Source: Massilia sp. IC2-477
Lineage (GTDB): Bacteria > Pseudomonadota > Gammaproteobacteria > Burkholderiales > Burkholderiaceae_D
Direction: 5' to 3'
DNA: 64,000 nucleotides
NCBI RefSeq assembly: GCF_020707265.1
Contig: NZ_JAJFEQ010000001.1
Span: forward strand, 124,001-188,000
Numbering within the stretch: the stretch's first letter is position 1; each line of letters begins with the position of its first letter. A model generated the notes under the pieces. The model did not search any database, was not told where the DNA came from, and saw only the letters and a program-made list of their open reading frames with translations. This document shows, piece by piece, positions 1-12,325 of the stretch. The position numbers and the translations under genes are program-made.

Positions 1-25
1 TCAGCCTCTTCATGGAAAAACGCCT

Positions 26-907
26 TTGAAGCGTCCTCAAGGTAACCTGTACAGCATCTACGCGATGGTGCTGGCCGTGTTCATGTTCGCGCTGATGGAC
101 ACGGTGATGAAGCTGCTGTCGCAGCGCTACCCGGCGATCCAGGTGGCGGCGCTGCGCTCGCTCACCTCGCTGCCGCTGGTGGCCATCTACGTCGGCATCA
201 AGGTCGGCTACGGCGGCATCCTGCGCATCCGCTGGCCGCTGCACCTGCTGCGCGCGGTGCTGGGCATCGCGATGCTGAGCTTTTTCGCCTTCGGCATCCG
301 CAAGCTGTCGCTGGCCGAGGCTTATACGATCTTCTTCATCGCGCCGTCGATCATCACCGCGCTGTCGGTGTGGTTCCTCAAGGAGCGCGTCGACGCCGCG
401 CGCTGGATCGCCATCGGGGTCGGCCTGGCCGGCGTGCTGGTGGTGCTACGCCCCAGCGGCGCCGGTTTCCTCACCATCGGCGGCCTGGCCGTGCTGGGCG
501 CCGCCGCGATGTACGCGATCTCGGCGATCACGGTCGGCGTGCTGGCGAAGACCGACCGCAGCGAGTACATGGTGTTCTGGCTGATGGTGATGATGTCGAT
601 CGGTGCGACCGCGCTGGCGGCGCCCGGCTGGGTGGGCATGAGCACCGGCGACATCCCGCTGCTGCTGGGCCTGGCGCTCACCGGCTTCATCGGCCAGCTA
701 GCGATCACCGAAGCCTTCGCCAAGGGCGACGCCTCGAGCGTCGCGCCCTTCGAATACACGGCCCTGGCCTGGGCGGTCTGCCTCGACTGGCTGCTGTGGC
801 AAACCCTGCCGGACGGCTGGACCCTGCTGGGTGCGGCGATCATCATCGGCAGCGGTATGTATCTGATTCGCCACGAAAAAGTCCACGTCGAGTCGGACCA
901 CCCGTAG
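26..907 (+). CDS. EamA/DMT-family inner-membrane transporter
   Basis: About 293 residues, almost entirely hydrophobic, with roughly ten membrane segments in two repeated halves, as expected for the drug/metabolite transporter superfamily (EamA domains; usual length 280-310). The substrate cannot be told from sequence. I used the TTG at 26; the frame stays open to the left edge, so a start outside the window is possible, and the first in-frame ATG is at 65. It ends about 50 bp before lpxC on the same strand. Family call is firm, start uncertain. Confidence 0.8.
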   Translation: MKRPQGNLYSIYAMVLAVFMFALMDTVMKLLSQRYPAIQVAALRSLTSLPLVAIYVGIKVGYGGILRIRWPLHLLRAVLGIAMLSFFAFGIRKLSLAEAYTIFFIAPSIITALSVWFLKERVDAARWIAIGVGLAGVLVVLRPSGAGFLTIGGLAVLGAAAMYAISAITVGVLAKTDRSEYMVFWLMVMMSIGATALAAPGWVGMSTGDIPLLLGLALTGFIGQLAITEAFAKGDASSVAPFEYTALAWAVCLDWLLWQTLPDGWTLLGAAIIIGSGMYLIRHEKVHVESDHP

Positions 908-945
908 AAGCCGGCGAGCGGTCAGCAAGGCCCGGAGGCGTGGGC

Positions 946-951
946 TATAAT
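946..951 (+). promoter_or_regulatory. Perfect -10 box just upstream of lpxC
   Basis: TATAAT lies only 7 nt before the lpxC ATG at 959. A transcript starting 6-8 nt downstream of this box would begin at or next to the start codon, giving a leaderless mRNA. No good -35 hexamer is visible at 17 bp. The start codon itself is secure from protein homology. Confidence 0.5.
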
Positions 952-958
952 CGTTTTC

Positions 959-1894
959 ATGTTGAAACAAAGAACTATCAAGCAGGTCGTGCGCACCACC
1001 GGTGTCGGCGTCCACTCGGGCACCAAGGTCGAACTGACCCTGCGTCCGGCGCCGCCCGGCGCCGGCATCACCTTCCGCCGCGTCGACTACGACCCGATCG
1101 TCGCGATTCCGAGCGCAGCCGACGTGGTCGGCGAGACCCGCATGGCCACGGTCCTGATCAAGGATAACGCGCGCGTCTCCACCGTCGAGCACCTGATGTC
1201 GGCCTGCGCCGGCCTGGGCATCGACAACCTGGTCGTCGACGTCACGGCCGAAGAAATCCCGATCATGGACGGCTCGGCCGCTTCCTTCGTGTTCCTGCTG
1301 CAGCAGGCCGGCCTGGAAGAGCAGGACGCACCGAAGCGCTTCATCCGCGTGCTGAAGGATGTGGAGATCCGCCAGGGCGAGGGCAAGAACGAAAAGTGGG
1401 CGCGCCTGTCGCCCTACGACGGTTTCAAGCTCGACTTCTTCATCGAATTCAACCACCCGGCCGTGGACGGCACCATGCAGCGCGCCGCGGTCGACTTCGG
1501 CGACGTCTCCTACGTGCACGACGTGGCGCGCGCCCGCACCTTCGGCTTCATGCAGGACGTCGAAACCCTGCGCGGCATGGGCCTGGCGCGCGGCGGCTCG
1601 CTGGAAAACGCGATCGTGATGGACGAGTACCGCATCCTCAATGCGGACGGCCTGCGCTACGAAGACGAGTTCGTGCGCCACAAGATCCTGGATGCGATCG
1701 GCGACCTGTACATCGTCGGCCACCCGCTGCTGGCCAGCTACACCGCCCACAAGTCGGGGCACGCACTCAACAACGAACTGCTGCGCAAGCTGCTGGCGCA
1801 AACGGATGCCTACGAGTGGGTGGAGTTCGATTCGCTGGGCGAGGCGCCGCCGTCGTATCTGCGGCAGATGACGCGGGAATGGGCGCAGACTTAG
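959..1894 (+). CDS. lpxC: UDP-3-O-acyl-N-acetylglucosamine deacetylase LpxC
   Basis: Zinc-dependent deacetylase that makes the first committed step of lipid A synthesis in the cytoplasm. The 311-residue length and N-terminus ([20 protein letters not shown]) match the family from the first residue. The HxxxD-type zinc ligand region is present ([13 protein letters not shown] near residue 265), as is the VEHLMSA segment near residue 80. No Shine-Dalgarno sequence precedes the start, in line with the -10 box next to it. It is convergent with the dciA-like gene, 44 bp away. Confidence 0.97.
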   Translation: MLKQRTIKQVVRTTGVGVHSGTKVELTLRPAPPGAGITFRRVDYDPIVAIPSAADVVGETRMATVLIKDNARVSTVEHLMSACAGLGIDNLVVDVTAEEIPIMDGSAASFVFLLQQAGLEEQDAPKRFIRVLKDVEIRQGEGKNEKWARLSPYDGFKLDFFIEFNHPAVDGTMQRAAVDFGDVSYVHDVARARTFGFMQDVETLRGMGLARGGSLENAIVMDEYRILNADGLRYEDEFVRHKILDAIGDLYIVGHPLLASYTAHKSGHALNNELLRKLLAQTDAYEWVEFDSLGEAPPSYLRQMTREWAQT

Positions 1895-1938
1895 CGCCTA
1901 TATAGGTTCTTGAGGGTCTGCCTGGCCGGCCCCGGACC

Positions 1939-2406
1939 CTACTTACGCTTCTCCGCCAGGCGCCGCAGCGCCGCCACCAGATCCTTGTTCTGGCTGGTCT
2001 CCTCGAGCGATTCCGCCAGCTCTTCAAAAGCCTGCACCGCCGTCTTCGGCAACTCCAGGGTGCGCATCTGCGGTTTGTCGTCCGGCATGGCGCGACCCAC
2101 CTGCACCTTCAGCTTGACCGATTCCACCGCCCAGCCGCGCCCTGCCAGCGAGGATTGCAGCTTGGGCAGCATCTGCTTCATGCGCGCCGCCACGGCCGAG
2201 CTGGGCACGGCCAGCACCAGGACGCCGTCCTGGAACGAAATCACGTCGGTATTGCCGGCCAGGACGGGCAGGATGGCGGCGCAGTCGGACTGCAGGCGCG
2301 CCATGCGCATCGCCGCAGGCAGCAGGCTGGCCATGCGGTCGTTCTTGCGCAGGAAATCGGTCGCGACGATCGATGTCTGCCGGTTCTTGGTACCGTAGAT
2401 GTGCAC
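1939..2406 (-). CDS. DciA-like DUF721 protein
   Basis: About 155 residues carrying the DUF721 domain found in DciA, the ancestral loader of the replicative helicase DnaB. The conserved stretch ATDFLRKNDRMASLLPAAMR is followed by a beta-rich core and a charged C-terminal tail. The position next to lpxC and secA is typical for Burkholderiales. The start is unsure: GTG at 2406 gives a normal N-terminus, while ATG at 2448 or GTG at 2472 would add 14 or 22 residues of poor quality. No clear ribosome binding site supports any of them. Confidence 0.75.
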   Translation of the reverse strand: MHIYGTKNRQTSIVATDFLRKNDRMASLLPAAMRMARLQSDCAAILPVLAGNTDVISFQDGVLVLAVPSSAVAARMKQMLPKLQSSLAGRGWAVESVKLKVQVGRAMPDDKPQMRTLELPKTAVQAFEELAESLEETSQNKDLVAALRRLAEKRK

Positions 2407-2482
2407 GTGATGAGGGAAGGCGAATGCGTGATGGGCGCACCTTACCATAGTGGATGGCGTTTGCAATGCCACGGTAACAAGC

Positions 2483-2511
2483 TTGCGTGTGGGTAATATA
2501 GTTTTTATAAT
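2483..2511 (+). promoter_or_regulatory. Sigma-70-type promoter for the MBOAT/AlgX-like operon
   Basis: TTGCGT (2483-2488) and TATAAT (2506-2511) are separated by 17 bp. This is a near-consensus arrangement about 45 bp before the MBOAT start at 2557, in the divergent region with the dciA-like gene. Confidence 0.6.
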
Positions 2512-2556
2512 GCCTCGATTCGATGGCGCGCCGCTGTCGCCTCACGCCTACGCCAG

Positions 2557-3963
2557 ATGCTGTTCTCATCGATCATCTTCCTGTTCTTTTTCCTGCCGGT
2601 TTTCCTCTCCCTGTATTACCTGCTGCCCTGGAAGAACGCGGTCCTGCTGATCGGCAGCCTGGTGTTCTACGGCTGGGCCGAACCGCGCTTCCTGCCGCTG
2701 CTGCTGCTGTCGGCCGCCCTCAACTACGGTGTCGGCCTGGCGCTGGCCGGTGCCGCCGCAGACCGGCGCAGCGCACGGATCTGGCTGACGGCGGGTGTCT
2801 CGGCCAACCTGGGCCTGCTCATCTGGTTCAAGTACGCCGGCTTCCTGGCCGAGGCGATCAACAGCGCGCTCGCGGCCGGTCTGCCGGTGCCGCACATCAC
2901 GCTCCCGCTCGGGATCTCCTTCTTCACCTTCCAGGGGATTTCCTACCTGGTCGACGTGTACCGCGGCGAAGTCGCGGCCCAGTCCAGCTTCCTGCGCTTC
3001 GCCACTTACAAGGCACTGTTTCCCCAGCTGATTGCCGGCCCCATCGTGCGTTACCGCCAGGTGGCCGACGAGATGGGCAAACGCGTGCTGTCGAACGAGC
3101 GCCTGCTGGCCGGCTTCCAGCTGTTCGCGCTTGGCCTGGCGCAGAAGGTCCTGATCGCCAATACCCTGGCGTTTCCCGCCGACCGCCTGTTCGGCGCCGA
3201 CCACGCCGAGCTGTCCGCGCTGACCGCCTGGCTCGGCCTGCTGTGCTACACCCTGCAGATCTATTACGATTTCGCCGGCTATTCCAACATGGCGATCGGC
3301 CTCGGGCACATGCTGGGCCTGAGCTTCCCGCCCAATTTCGACCGCCCGTATTCGGCGCGTTCGCTGACCGAGTTCTGGCAGCGCTGGCACATCAGCCTGT
3401 CGTCCTGGTTCCGCGACTACCTGTACATCCCCCTCGGCGGCAACCGCCGCGGCCCGGTGCGCACCTGGTTCAACCTGGGCCTCGTGTTCCTGCTGTGCGG
3501 CCTCTGGCACGGCGCGGCCTGGACCTTCGTGGTGTGGGGCGCCTGGCACGGCGCCTGGCTGATCGTCGAGCGCATGGGACTGCGCAAGCTGCTGGACCGT
3601 TTGCCCTGGCCGCTGGCGCAGGCATGGACGCTGGCCGTGGCGATGCTGGGCTGGGTCTGGTTCCGCGCGGCCGACATGGATGCCGCACTGAGTTATTTTG
3701 CGGCCCTGGCGGGTAGCTCGGCCAACCCATCGGGCCATCCGTGGCAGGCCGAGATCGCCTCGCTCGAACTGGTGGCGCTCGCGGTCGGCCTGGCGTTTGC
3801 CGTGATGCCGACCGGCCGCGCGCCGGTGGCATCGAGCGGCACCCCGCCGGCCCTCATGGCGGGCCGCTGGACCAGGCTGCCGCTGGCCGTGGCCTGCGTC
3901 GCCCTGTGCGCCTGCAGCCTGGCGGGCGGCACCTACAATCCCTTCCTCTATTACCGGTTCTGA
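2557..3963 (+). CDS. MBOAT family O-acyltransferase (AlgI-like)
   Basis: Polytopic inner-membrane protein of 468 residues resembling AlgI/PatA-type MBOAT enzymes, which move acyl groups across the membrane for O-acetylation of exported polysaccharides or cell-wall glycans. Seen directly: N-terminal YxLPWKNAVLLIGSLVFYGW, the central FWQRWHISLSSWFRDYLYIPLGG block, and the catalytic histidine region CGLWHGAAWTF near residue 313. It lies 3 bp from the AlgX/AlgJ-like gene and clearly forms a pair with it. No polymerase or export genes flank the pair, so the acceptor polymer is unknown. Confidence 0.9.
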   Translation: MLFSSIIFLFFFLPVFLSLYYLLPWKNAVLLIGSLVFYGWAEPRFLPLLLLSAALNYGVGLALAGAAADRRSARIWLTAGVSANLGLLIWFKYAGFLAEAINSALAAGLPVPHITLPLGISFFTFQGISYLVDVYRGEVAAQSSFLRFATYKALFPQLIAGPIVRYRQVADEMGKRVLSNERLLAGFQLFALGLAQKVLIANTLAFPADRLFGADHAELSALTAWLGLLCYTLQIYYDFAGYSNMAIGLGHMLGLSFPPNFDRPYSARSLTEFWQRWHISLSSWFRDYLYIPLGGNRRGPVRTWFNLGLVFLLCGLWHGAAWTFVVWGAWHGAWLIVERMGLRKLLDRLPWPLAQAWTLAVAMLGWVWFRAADMDAALSYFAALAGSSANPSGHPWQAEIASLELVALAVGLAFAVMPTGRAPVASSGTPPALMAGRWTRLPLAVACVALCACSLAGGTYNPFLYYRF

Positions 3964-3966
3964 GCC

Positions 3967-5157
3967 ATGAAGATCTTCCGACATGCCGCCAAACTGGTGA
4001 TTACCGGTCTCCTGGCCTTGCCGCTGGTCGCCACCTTCGCCTGGCCCAGCCTTGATAGCGTCGAACAGCGCGCACTGGCGGCCGCGCCAAGCGTGCCGCA
4101 CAGTTGGAGCGATGCGCGCGCCTGGCCGGCCGCGGCCGAAGCCTGGGTCAACGACCATTTCGGCTGGCGTTCGCAGATGGTCGCGTTCAACGCACGCCTG
4201 TACCATGACCTGTTCGGCCGCTTCCCGACCAACCAGATGATGATGGGACGCGAGGGACGGATCTTCCTGGCCGCCCACAATGACCGCGGCAGGGGAGAGC
4301 CCTACACGGCGCTGGTCGCCTGCGGCTGGAAATTCAGGCGCGAGCCCGAGATCGTCCAGCAGATCAACGGCTTCATCGCCACCTTCAAGGCCCAGGGCAT
4401 TGCCGCCAGATTGCTGATCGTGCCGTCGGGGCCGGTGGTGTACAGCGAACAGATGCAGCCCTGGCAGGCCGAGCGCTGCCGCCCGGACGCGGTGCCGCTG
4501 CGCCGCATCCTGGCCTCGCCGGCGCTGGCGCCCGAGGCACGCGAACTGGTTTATTTCCCCTTGAGCGAAATGCGGGCCATGCGCGACCGCGTCGAATTCT
4601 TCCCCAAGACCTTCTTCCATTGGAACGCCTCCGGCGCCGCGGCCGTGGCCGGCCTGGCCGAGCAACGCTTCTGGGGCCGCGGTGCGAACACCACCCCGAT
4701 TCCGCTGGTGCAGCGGATGTCGCCGTCCGACGTCGGCTGGCTGTTCCCCGGCATCCAGCACGACAGCATGACGGACGACCCGAACTTCGGCGGCACCACG
4801 ATCAGCCCCTGCCGCGGCGCCGACTGCTTCCCCGAGGCGAAGACGGCGATGGAAAAGCTCGGCGACGTCGGCCGCTTCCTGAATTCGGCCCCGGGACTGG
4901 GACCGCGCCTGGTGGTGCTGGCCGACTCCTTCGGCAATGCCGGCGCCCCGATGTTCTCGCGCTACCACCGCGAAGTGGTCTATGTGTCGACCAATAATAT
5001 GGCGCGGCTCGACCCCGCCGAGATGGCGCAGCTGCGCAAGCTGCTGTTCGTACCGGGAAGCGGAGATGAAGTCCTGTTCCTTTATCATGACGCCACCGTG
5101 CTGTCCGACCGCATCGAGTACGACCTGAAGAATCTGTCAATACAGCAACAAAAATAA
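3967..5157 (+). CDS. AlgX/AlgJ-like SGNH-fold O-acetyltransferase
   Basis: 396 residues with an N-terminal membrane anchor or uncleaved signal (residues 10-27) and a periplasmic domain of the AlgX/AlgJ type, the usual partner of an MBOAT protein. The serine motif VVLADSFGNAG (Ser321) is present. The matching histidine motif reads TFFHWNASG (His218), so the position where many relatives have Asp in a DxHW motif is Phe. This may be normal for a subfamily or may affect activity. Translationally close to the MBOAT gene; likely acetylates an extracellular glycan. Confidence 0.75.
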   Translation: MKIFRHAAKLVITGLLALPLVATFAWPSLDSVEQRALAAAPSVPHSWSDARAWPAAAEAWVNDHFGWRSQMVAFNARLYHDLFGRFPTNQMMMGREGRIFLAAHNDRGRGEPYTALVACGWKFRREPEIVQQINGFIATFKAQGIAARLLIVPSGPVVYSEQMQPWQAERCRPDAVPLRRILASPALAPEARELVYFPLSEMRAMRDRVEFFPKTFFHWNASGAAAVAGLAEQRFWGRGANTTPIPLVQRMSPSDVGWLFPGIQHDSMTDDPNFGGTTISPCRGADCFPEAKTAMEKLGDVGRFLNSAPGLGPRLVVLADSFGNAGAPMFSRYHREVVYVSTNNMARLDPAEMAQLRKLLFVPGSGDEVLFLYHDATVLSDRIEYDLKNLSIQQQK

Positions 5158-5317
5158 TAAATGTCGGCTTGGTAACATCTTGTTATCTGAACTGTCGCCC
5201 TCAAGTGTGGCCGGATCGCATGATAAAATCAGTAGCTTTTTGCCATAGGCGGTCTTCGGCGAGTCATGTAGTGCTCGCCCTGGCTCTTTTTGCGGCGTAA
5301 TTTTCTAGAACACAGCA

Positions 5318-8101
<2,784 letters not shown>

Positions 8102-8122
8102 GCTGCTGCAGCGTGTAAACGG

Positions 8123-8154
8123 AAACGGCCGGGTGTGTAACCCGGCCGTTTTTT
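8123..8154 (+). terminator. Rho-independent terminator after secA
   Basis: A 12-bp perfect stem (8123-8134 with 8140-8151), a 5-nt loop and a run of T residues, starting 21 bp after the secA stop. It also separates secA from the convergent alanine racemase gene, whose stop is at 8168. Confidence 0.9.
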
Positions 8155-8167
8155 CATGTCTGCATGT

Positions 8168-9271
8168 TCAAACGTAGCGTCGATGGAAGCGGCTGCCGAG
8201 GCGCGTCAGCACCTCATACCCGATCGTCCCCGACAGCGCGGCGACTTCATCCACCGGCTGGTGCTCGCCCATCAGCTCCACCTCCGCCCCCGGCACCACG
8301 CGTTCCGGCGCGATGCCCGTGACGTCCAGCGTGATGCTGTCCATCGACACCCGTCCGACAAAGGGCGCCGCGACTCCGTCGACAAACGCGAAGCCGCGCC
8401 CCGACAGCGAACGCTGCCAGCCGTCGGCATAGCCCACCGCGACAGTCGCAATGCGGCGCTCGCTCGGAACCAGGTGGTAGGCGCCGTAGCCGACCACGTC
8501 GCCCTCGCGCACCGTGCGCACCTGCACGATGCGGGCGTGCAGCGACACGGCTTGCTTGAGGGGATTCTCCATGCCCGGCTGCGGGTTGATGCCGTACAGG
8601 GCTGCGCCTGGACGCAGCAGGTCGTAATGATAGGCCGATCCGAGGAACACGCCCGAGGAATTGGCGAGGCTCGCCGGTATCCCGGGGAACAGCTCGCGCA
8701 TGCTGTCGAAACGGCGGCGCTGGGTGTCGTTGAGCGGATGGCCCGGCTCGTCGGCGCAGGCTAGGTGGCTCATCACGAGGGTGGGCTCGATGCCGGCGAG
8801 CCAGTCCTTCTCCCCCGACAATGCCATCAGGTCGCCTGGTGCGATGCCCATGCGCGACATGCCGGTATCGACCTGGATCGCGGCCGGCAGCACGCGCCCG
8901 AGCTTGCGCGCCAGCTGCCGCCATTCCTGCACCTGGCTTGGGTCGTTCAGCACGGGACGCAGGTCGTACTGGAAGAAATCCGTCGCCGTGCCCGGCGGCG
9001 GGCCGTGCAGCACGTAGATGGCGCAGCCGTCCGGCACCAGCTGGCGCAGGCGGATGCCTTCGTCCAGGTGGGCGGTGAAGAAGACGCGGCAGCCTTCCAG
9101 CGCCAGCGCGGGCGCCACCTGTTCCATGCCGAGGCCGTAGGCATCGGCTTTCATGACGGCCGCGCAGGCCCCCTTGGCCTTCCCGGCCAGCAGCCGGTAG
9201 TTGTCACGGATCGCCCCGAGGTCGATCGTGAGCCGCGCCCCGGCGCGGGACGCATCCACGGAATCTGCCAT
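8168..9271 (-). CDS. dadX: Alanine racemase, catabolic type (DadX)
   Basis: PLP-dependent racemase of 367 residues interconverting L- and D-alanine. The PLP lysine lies in VMKADAYGLG (Lys41) and the second catalytic base, Tyr262, in GYGAYHLV; PGAALYGINP is the conserved core motif. It starts 7 bp after the dadA stop, with AAGGCG upstream. Coupling to dadA and a divergent Lrp-type regulator indicates the catabolic role: converting L-alanine to the D-form that DadA oxidises. A biosynthetic alr elsewhere in the genome cannot be excluded. Confidence 0.93.
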   Translation of the reverse strand: MADSVDASRAGARLTIDLGAIRDNYRLLAGKAKGACAAVMKADAYGLGMEQVAPALALEGCRVFFTAHLDEGIRLRQLVPDGCAIYVLHGPPPGTATDFFQYDLRPVLNDPSQVQEWRQLARKLGRVLPAAIQVDTGMSRMGIAPGDLMALSGEKDWLAGIEPTLVMSHLACADEPGHPLNDTQRRRFDSMRELFPGIPASLANSSGVFLGSAYHYDLLRPGAALYGINPQPGMENPLKQAVSLHARIVQVRTVREGDVVGYGAYHLVPSERRIATVAVGYADGWQRSLSGRGFAFVDGVAAPFVGRVSMDSITLDVTGIAPERVVPGAEVELMGEHQPVDEVAALSGTIGYEVLTRLGSRFHRRYV

Positions 9272-9278
9272 CGAACGC

Positions 9279-10568
9279 TTACGCCTTGACCAGTTCGGGG
9301 GCGGCGGCGCCTTGCGGCGTGCCGGCGTAGCGGAACACCGCCAGGTCGTCGGCGCGGATGGCCGGCTGCTTGCCGCTCACCAGGTCGGCGATGACGCTGG
9401 CCGAGCCGCAGGCCATGGTCCAGCCCAGGGTGCCGTGGCCGGTGTTGACGAACAGGTTGCGCAGCGGCGTGGCGCCGACCACCGGGGTGCTGTCCGGGGT
9501 CATCGGGCGCAGGCCGGTCCAGAACGAGGCCTGGCGGGTGTCGCCGGCGCCCGGGAACAGGTCGTTGACGACCATCTCCAAGGTTTCGCGGCGCGCCGGG
9601 TTCAGGGCCTTGCTGTAGCCCGCGATCTCGGCCATGCCGCCGACGCGGATGCGGTCTTCGAAGCGGGTGACAGCGATCTTGTAGGTCTCGTCCAGGATGG
9701 TCGATACGGGCGCGCGGCTCTCATCCGTGATCGGCACGGTGATCGAGTAGCCCTTGAGCGGATAGACCGGCAGCTGGAACTGGTCTTTCAGGAGCAGGCG
9801 CGAATAGCTGCCCAGCGCCAGCACGTAGCGGTCGGCCATGAGCGTGCCCCTGGCGGTGCGCACACCGGTGATCTGGCCACCGGCAATGTCGAGGGCCTGG
9901 ATGTCGGTGTCGAACTCGAAGCGCACACCCAGGTCGCGCGCCATCGCGGTCAGGCGCGTGGTGAACAGCTGGCAGTCGCCGGTCTCGTCGTTCGGCAGGC
10001 GCAGGCCGCCCACCAGGGTGCCGTGCGTGCCCAGCGCCGGCTCGGCCTTGCCGAGGTCATGGCCGAGCAGCAGTTCGTATTCCACGCCGGCCTGCTTCAG
10101 GACTTCGATGTCCTTGGCGGCGCTGTCGAGTTGCTGCTGGGTGCGGAACAGCTGGATCGTGCCCAAGCTGCGGCCTTCGTATTCGATGCCGGTCTGGGCG
10201 CGCAGTTCGCGGATGCAATCGCGGCTGTACTCGGCCAGGCGCACCATGCGCTCCTTGTTCACCGCATAGCGGTCAGCCGTGCAGTTGCGGTACATCTGCC
10301 ACATCCACTGCAACTGGAACAGCGAGCCGTCCGGACGGATGGCCAGCGGCGCGTGCTTCTGGAACAGCCATTTCGCGGCCTTCAGCGGAATGCCCGGCGC
10401 CGCCCAGGGCGAGGCATAGCCCGGCGAGATCTGGCCGGCGTTGGCGAAGCTGGTCTCCAGGGCAGGGCCGGGTTGACGGTCGATGACGGTGACGTCGTGG
10501 CCTGCCTTGGCCAGATAGTAAGCGGTGGTCACGCCGACCACGCCGCTGCCCAATACGAGAACGCGCAT
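9279..10568 (-). CDS. dadA: D-amino acid dehydrogenase small subunit DadA
   Basis: FAD-dependent oxidative deaminase of D-alanine and other D-amino acids, feeding electrons to the respiratory chain at the inner membrane. 429 residues from ATG 10568; the dinucleotide-binding motif [21 protein letters not shown] is at the extreme N-terminus, which fixes the start because the frame runs open further upstream. The C-terminal FAD motif [17 protein letters not shown] is intact. First gene of a dadA-dadX pair, divergent from an Lrp/AsnC regulator across 111 bp. Confidence 0.94.
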   Translation of the reverse strand: MRVLVLGSGVVGVTTAYYLAKAGHDVTVIDRQPGPALETSFANAGQISPGYASPWAAPGIPLKAAKWLFQKHAPLAIRPDGSLFQLQWMWQMYRNCTADRYAVNKERMVRLAEYSRDCIRELRAQTGIEYEGRSLGTIQLFRTQQQLDSAAKDIEVLKQAGVEYELLLGHDLGKAEPALGTHGTLVGGLRLPNDETGDCQLFTTRLTAMARDLGVRFEFDTDIQALDIAGGQITGVRTARGTLMADRYVLALGSYSRLLLKDQFQLPVYPLKGYSITVPITDESRAPVSTILDETYKIAVTRFEDRIRVGGMAEIAGYSKALNPARRETLEMVVNDLFPGAGDTRQASFWTGLRPMTPDSTPVVGATPLRNLFVNTGHGTLGWTMACGSASVIADLVSGKQPAIRADDLAVFRYAGTPQGAAAPELVKA

Positions 10569-10616
10569 GTTATGCCCAGGTCCTGAAGTAAATGATGCGG
10601 GATTTAGAAAAGATTG

Positions 10617-10645
10617 CCATATTACCGCCGCTAATGGAATAATGG
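10617..10645. promoter_or_regulatory. Candidate Lrp-type operator between dadA and its regulator
   Basis: CCATATTA (10617-10624) faces TAATGG (10632-10637), which is repeated as TAATGG-like AATAATGG ending at 10645. AT-rich, partly inverted and directly repeated boxes of this kind suit an Lrp/AsnC octamer. The spot is central in the divergent region. Inference only. Confidence 0.35.
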
Positions 10646-10679
10646 TTTCTGTTATTACACACGTTTTCAGTGAAAATTC

Positions 10680-11165
10680 ATGCGCGTCCAGAAGAATTCC
10701 AACCGCGTCCTCGACAAGATCGACCTCCACATCCTGTCGGTCCTGCAGGACGATGCGCGCATCGTCATGAAAGACCTGGCCGAACAGGTGGGCCTGTCGC
10801 TGACGCCCTGCATCGAGCGGGTCAAGCGCATGGAGCGCGACGGTGTCATCACCGGCTACCACGCGCGCGTGAATCCCCAGGCCATGGGCCTGCAGATCCT
10901 GGTGTTCGTGGAGATCACGCTGCACCAGAAATCGGAAAAGGCTTTCGACCGTTTCCGCCGTGCGATGCTGGGCATTCCCGAGGTGATGGAGTGCCACCTC
11001 GTATCTGGGGACTTCGACTATTTGATCAAGGCGCGCATTCCGGAAATGTCGGAATACCGGCGCCTGCTGGGCGAAATCCTGCATGTGGCCGACGCCGGCC
11101 AATCGAAGAGCTATGTGGTGATGGAAGAGCTGAAGGAAACGCTGGCGCTGTCGATCCCACGCTGA
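10680..11165 (+). CDS. Lrp/AsnC-family transcriptional regulator
   Basis: 161 residues: N-terminal helix-turn-helix ([33 protein letters not shown] split at residues 10-41) and a C-terminal RAM ligand domain. This is the classical Lrp/DadR layout. Divergent from dadA-dadX, so it most likely senses alanine or a related amino acid and activates that operon. No clear Shine-Dalgarno sequence precedes the ATG. Confidence 0.9.
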   Translation: MRVQKNSNRVLDKIDLHILSVLQDDARIVMKDLAEQVGLSLTPCIERVKRMERDGVITGYHARVNPQAMGLQILVFVEITLHQKSEKAFDRFRRAMLGIPEVMECHLVSGDFDYLIKARIPEMSEYRRLLGEILHVADAGQSKSYVVMEELKETLALSIPR

Positions 11166-11187
11166 GCAACGCCGCGTTCCCCGCCAA

Positions 11188-12210
11188 TCAAGCCTGGGCG
11201 TGCAGGTTTTCCATGGCTTTGCGCAGGAACTCGATGACCTCGTCACCGATGCCCGTGCCCAGGCGCAGCAGCGGCTCCGACCTCGTGGCGAGGCGGAACT
11301 GCGCGATCACTTCCGGATCGTCGCCCACCATGTCGGTGAACAGCCCGAACCAGCTGCGCGCGAGCTGCCGGGCTTCCATGGATCGGGCCTCGGGGTCGAG
11401 CTGGAGACATGCGCGGATCCGGGTCGCCAGCACGATCCACTCGTCCGCGTGTGCGGCTTCGTGGCGGCGCATGCGCTCGACGGTTTCCGCCGGCAGGTAG
11501 CGCGCGTGGATCGTGAAGCGCAGTTCCGCGAGCACCGAGCGCATATAGGCCTGCAGCGCGGGCGACATGCCGGTTTGCTGTTGCACTTCCGGGTCTTGTG
11601 AGGTCATGGCGGTCAGCTGCAGGACGAAGGCCGGGTTGCCGCCGGTGTCGCGTTCGAGCTGTTCCAGCCAGCGCACGGCAAAGGCGTTCGCTTCCTGCGA
11701 GCCGGGCGCCACGTTTTTCGTCATTAGTCCATGCGCATGCGCGACCAGTTCCCGCCATTCGGCCTGCGCCGCGGGGTTCTGGTACAGCGGCAGGCGCGCC
11801 AGTTCTTCTTTCGTAAAGTATTTTTCGTACATGGTCATCTGCTCCAGAGTGGTTAGCCAGATGGACATGTCCGTTTCGTCGCCGGCGGCCAGGCGTGAGC
11901 GCAGGCGCAGCAGCTGCTCGCGCATCTGCGCGGCTTCGGCGATCTGCTGGTCAAGGGCCTTGAGCTGGCGCTCGACGATGGCCAGCGGCGAGGCTTCCGG
12001 ACTGTCCAGGTAAGCCCCGATGTCGCTGAGCGCCATGCCGAACGCGCGCAGTGCCTGGATCTGCTGCAGGCGCGCCACGTCGTCGCGGTCATAGAGCCGG
12101 TAGCCGGCATCGGAACGCGCAGAAGGCGAGAGCAGCCCGATGCTGTCGTAATGGTGCAGCGTGCGGACCGTCAGGCCGGCGCGCGCCGCGAGTTCTCCCA
12201 CTTTCAGCAT
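11188..12210 (-). CDS. MerR-family regulator with TipAS-like ligand domain
   Basis: 340 residues. N-terminal winged helix ([20 protein letters not shown], then [14 protein letters not shown]), a long coiled coil to about residue 115, then a TipAS-type domain opening with [16 protein letters not shown]. TipAS domains bind thiopeptide and other drugs. The region after residue 170 appears to hold a second similar helical domain, making the protein longer than a plain TipA (about 250). GGGAGAAG precedes the ATG. Its own promoter has MerR-type 19-bp spacing, so it probably autoregulates. No efflux or resistance gene adjoins it. Confidence 0.85.
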   Translation of the reverse strand: MLKVGELAARAGLTVRTLHHYDSIGLLSPSARSDAGYRLYDRDDVARLQQIQALRAFGMALSDIGAYLDSPEASPLAIVERQLKALDQQIAEAAQMREQLLRLRSRLAAGDETDMSIWLTTLEQMTMYEKYFTKEELARLPLYQNPAAQAEWRELVAHAHGLMTKNVAPGSQEANAFAVRWLEQLERDTGGNPAFVLQLTAMTSQDPEVQQQTGMSPALQAYMRSVLAELRFTIHARYLPAETVERMRRHEAAHADEWIVLATRIRACLQLDPEARSMEARQLARSWFGLFTDMVGDDPEVIAQFRLATRSEPLLRLGTGIGDEVIEFLRKAMENLHAQA

Positions 12211-12242
12211 CGAGCTTCTCCCTGTTCTTCATGCGTAGCGCT

Positions 12243-12273
12243 ACTCTGGAGCCTCACCTTGCGTGAGGGTCAA
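12243..12273 (-). promoter_or_regulatory. MerR-type promoter/operator for the TipAS-like regulator
   Basis: On the minus strand TTGACC (12273-12268) and CAGAGT (12248-12243) are 19 bp apart. Between them lies a perfect inverted repeat CCTCAC-N5-GTGAGG (12252-12268). Long spacers with a dyad inside are the hallmark of MerR-activated promoters, which need DNA untwisting. It lies 33 bp upstream of the regulator's own ATG. Confidence 0.65.
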
Positions 12274-12325
12274 GCGCTTTGTCGGACCTGCAAGCCATGA
12301 TAAGGGCAGGCAGGTCCCGGGAGCA

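Noticed and set aside
10569-11246. An upstream extension of the dadA frame
   Set aside because: The FAD-binding motif lies at the N-terminus starting from 10568, and the extension is antisense to the Lrp-type gene.
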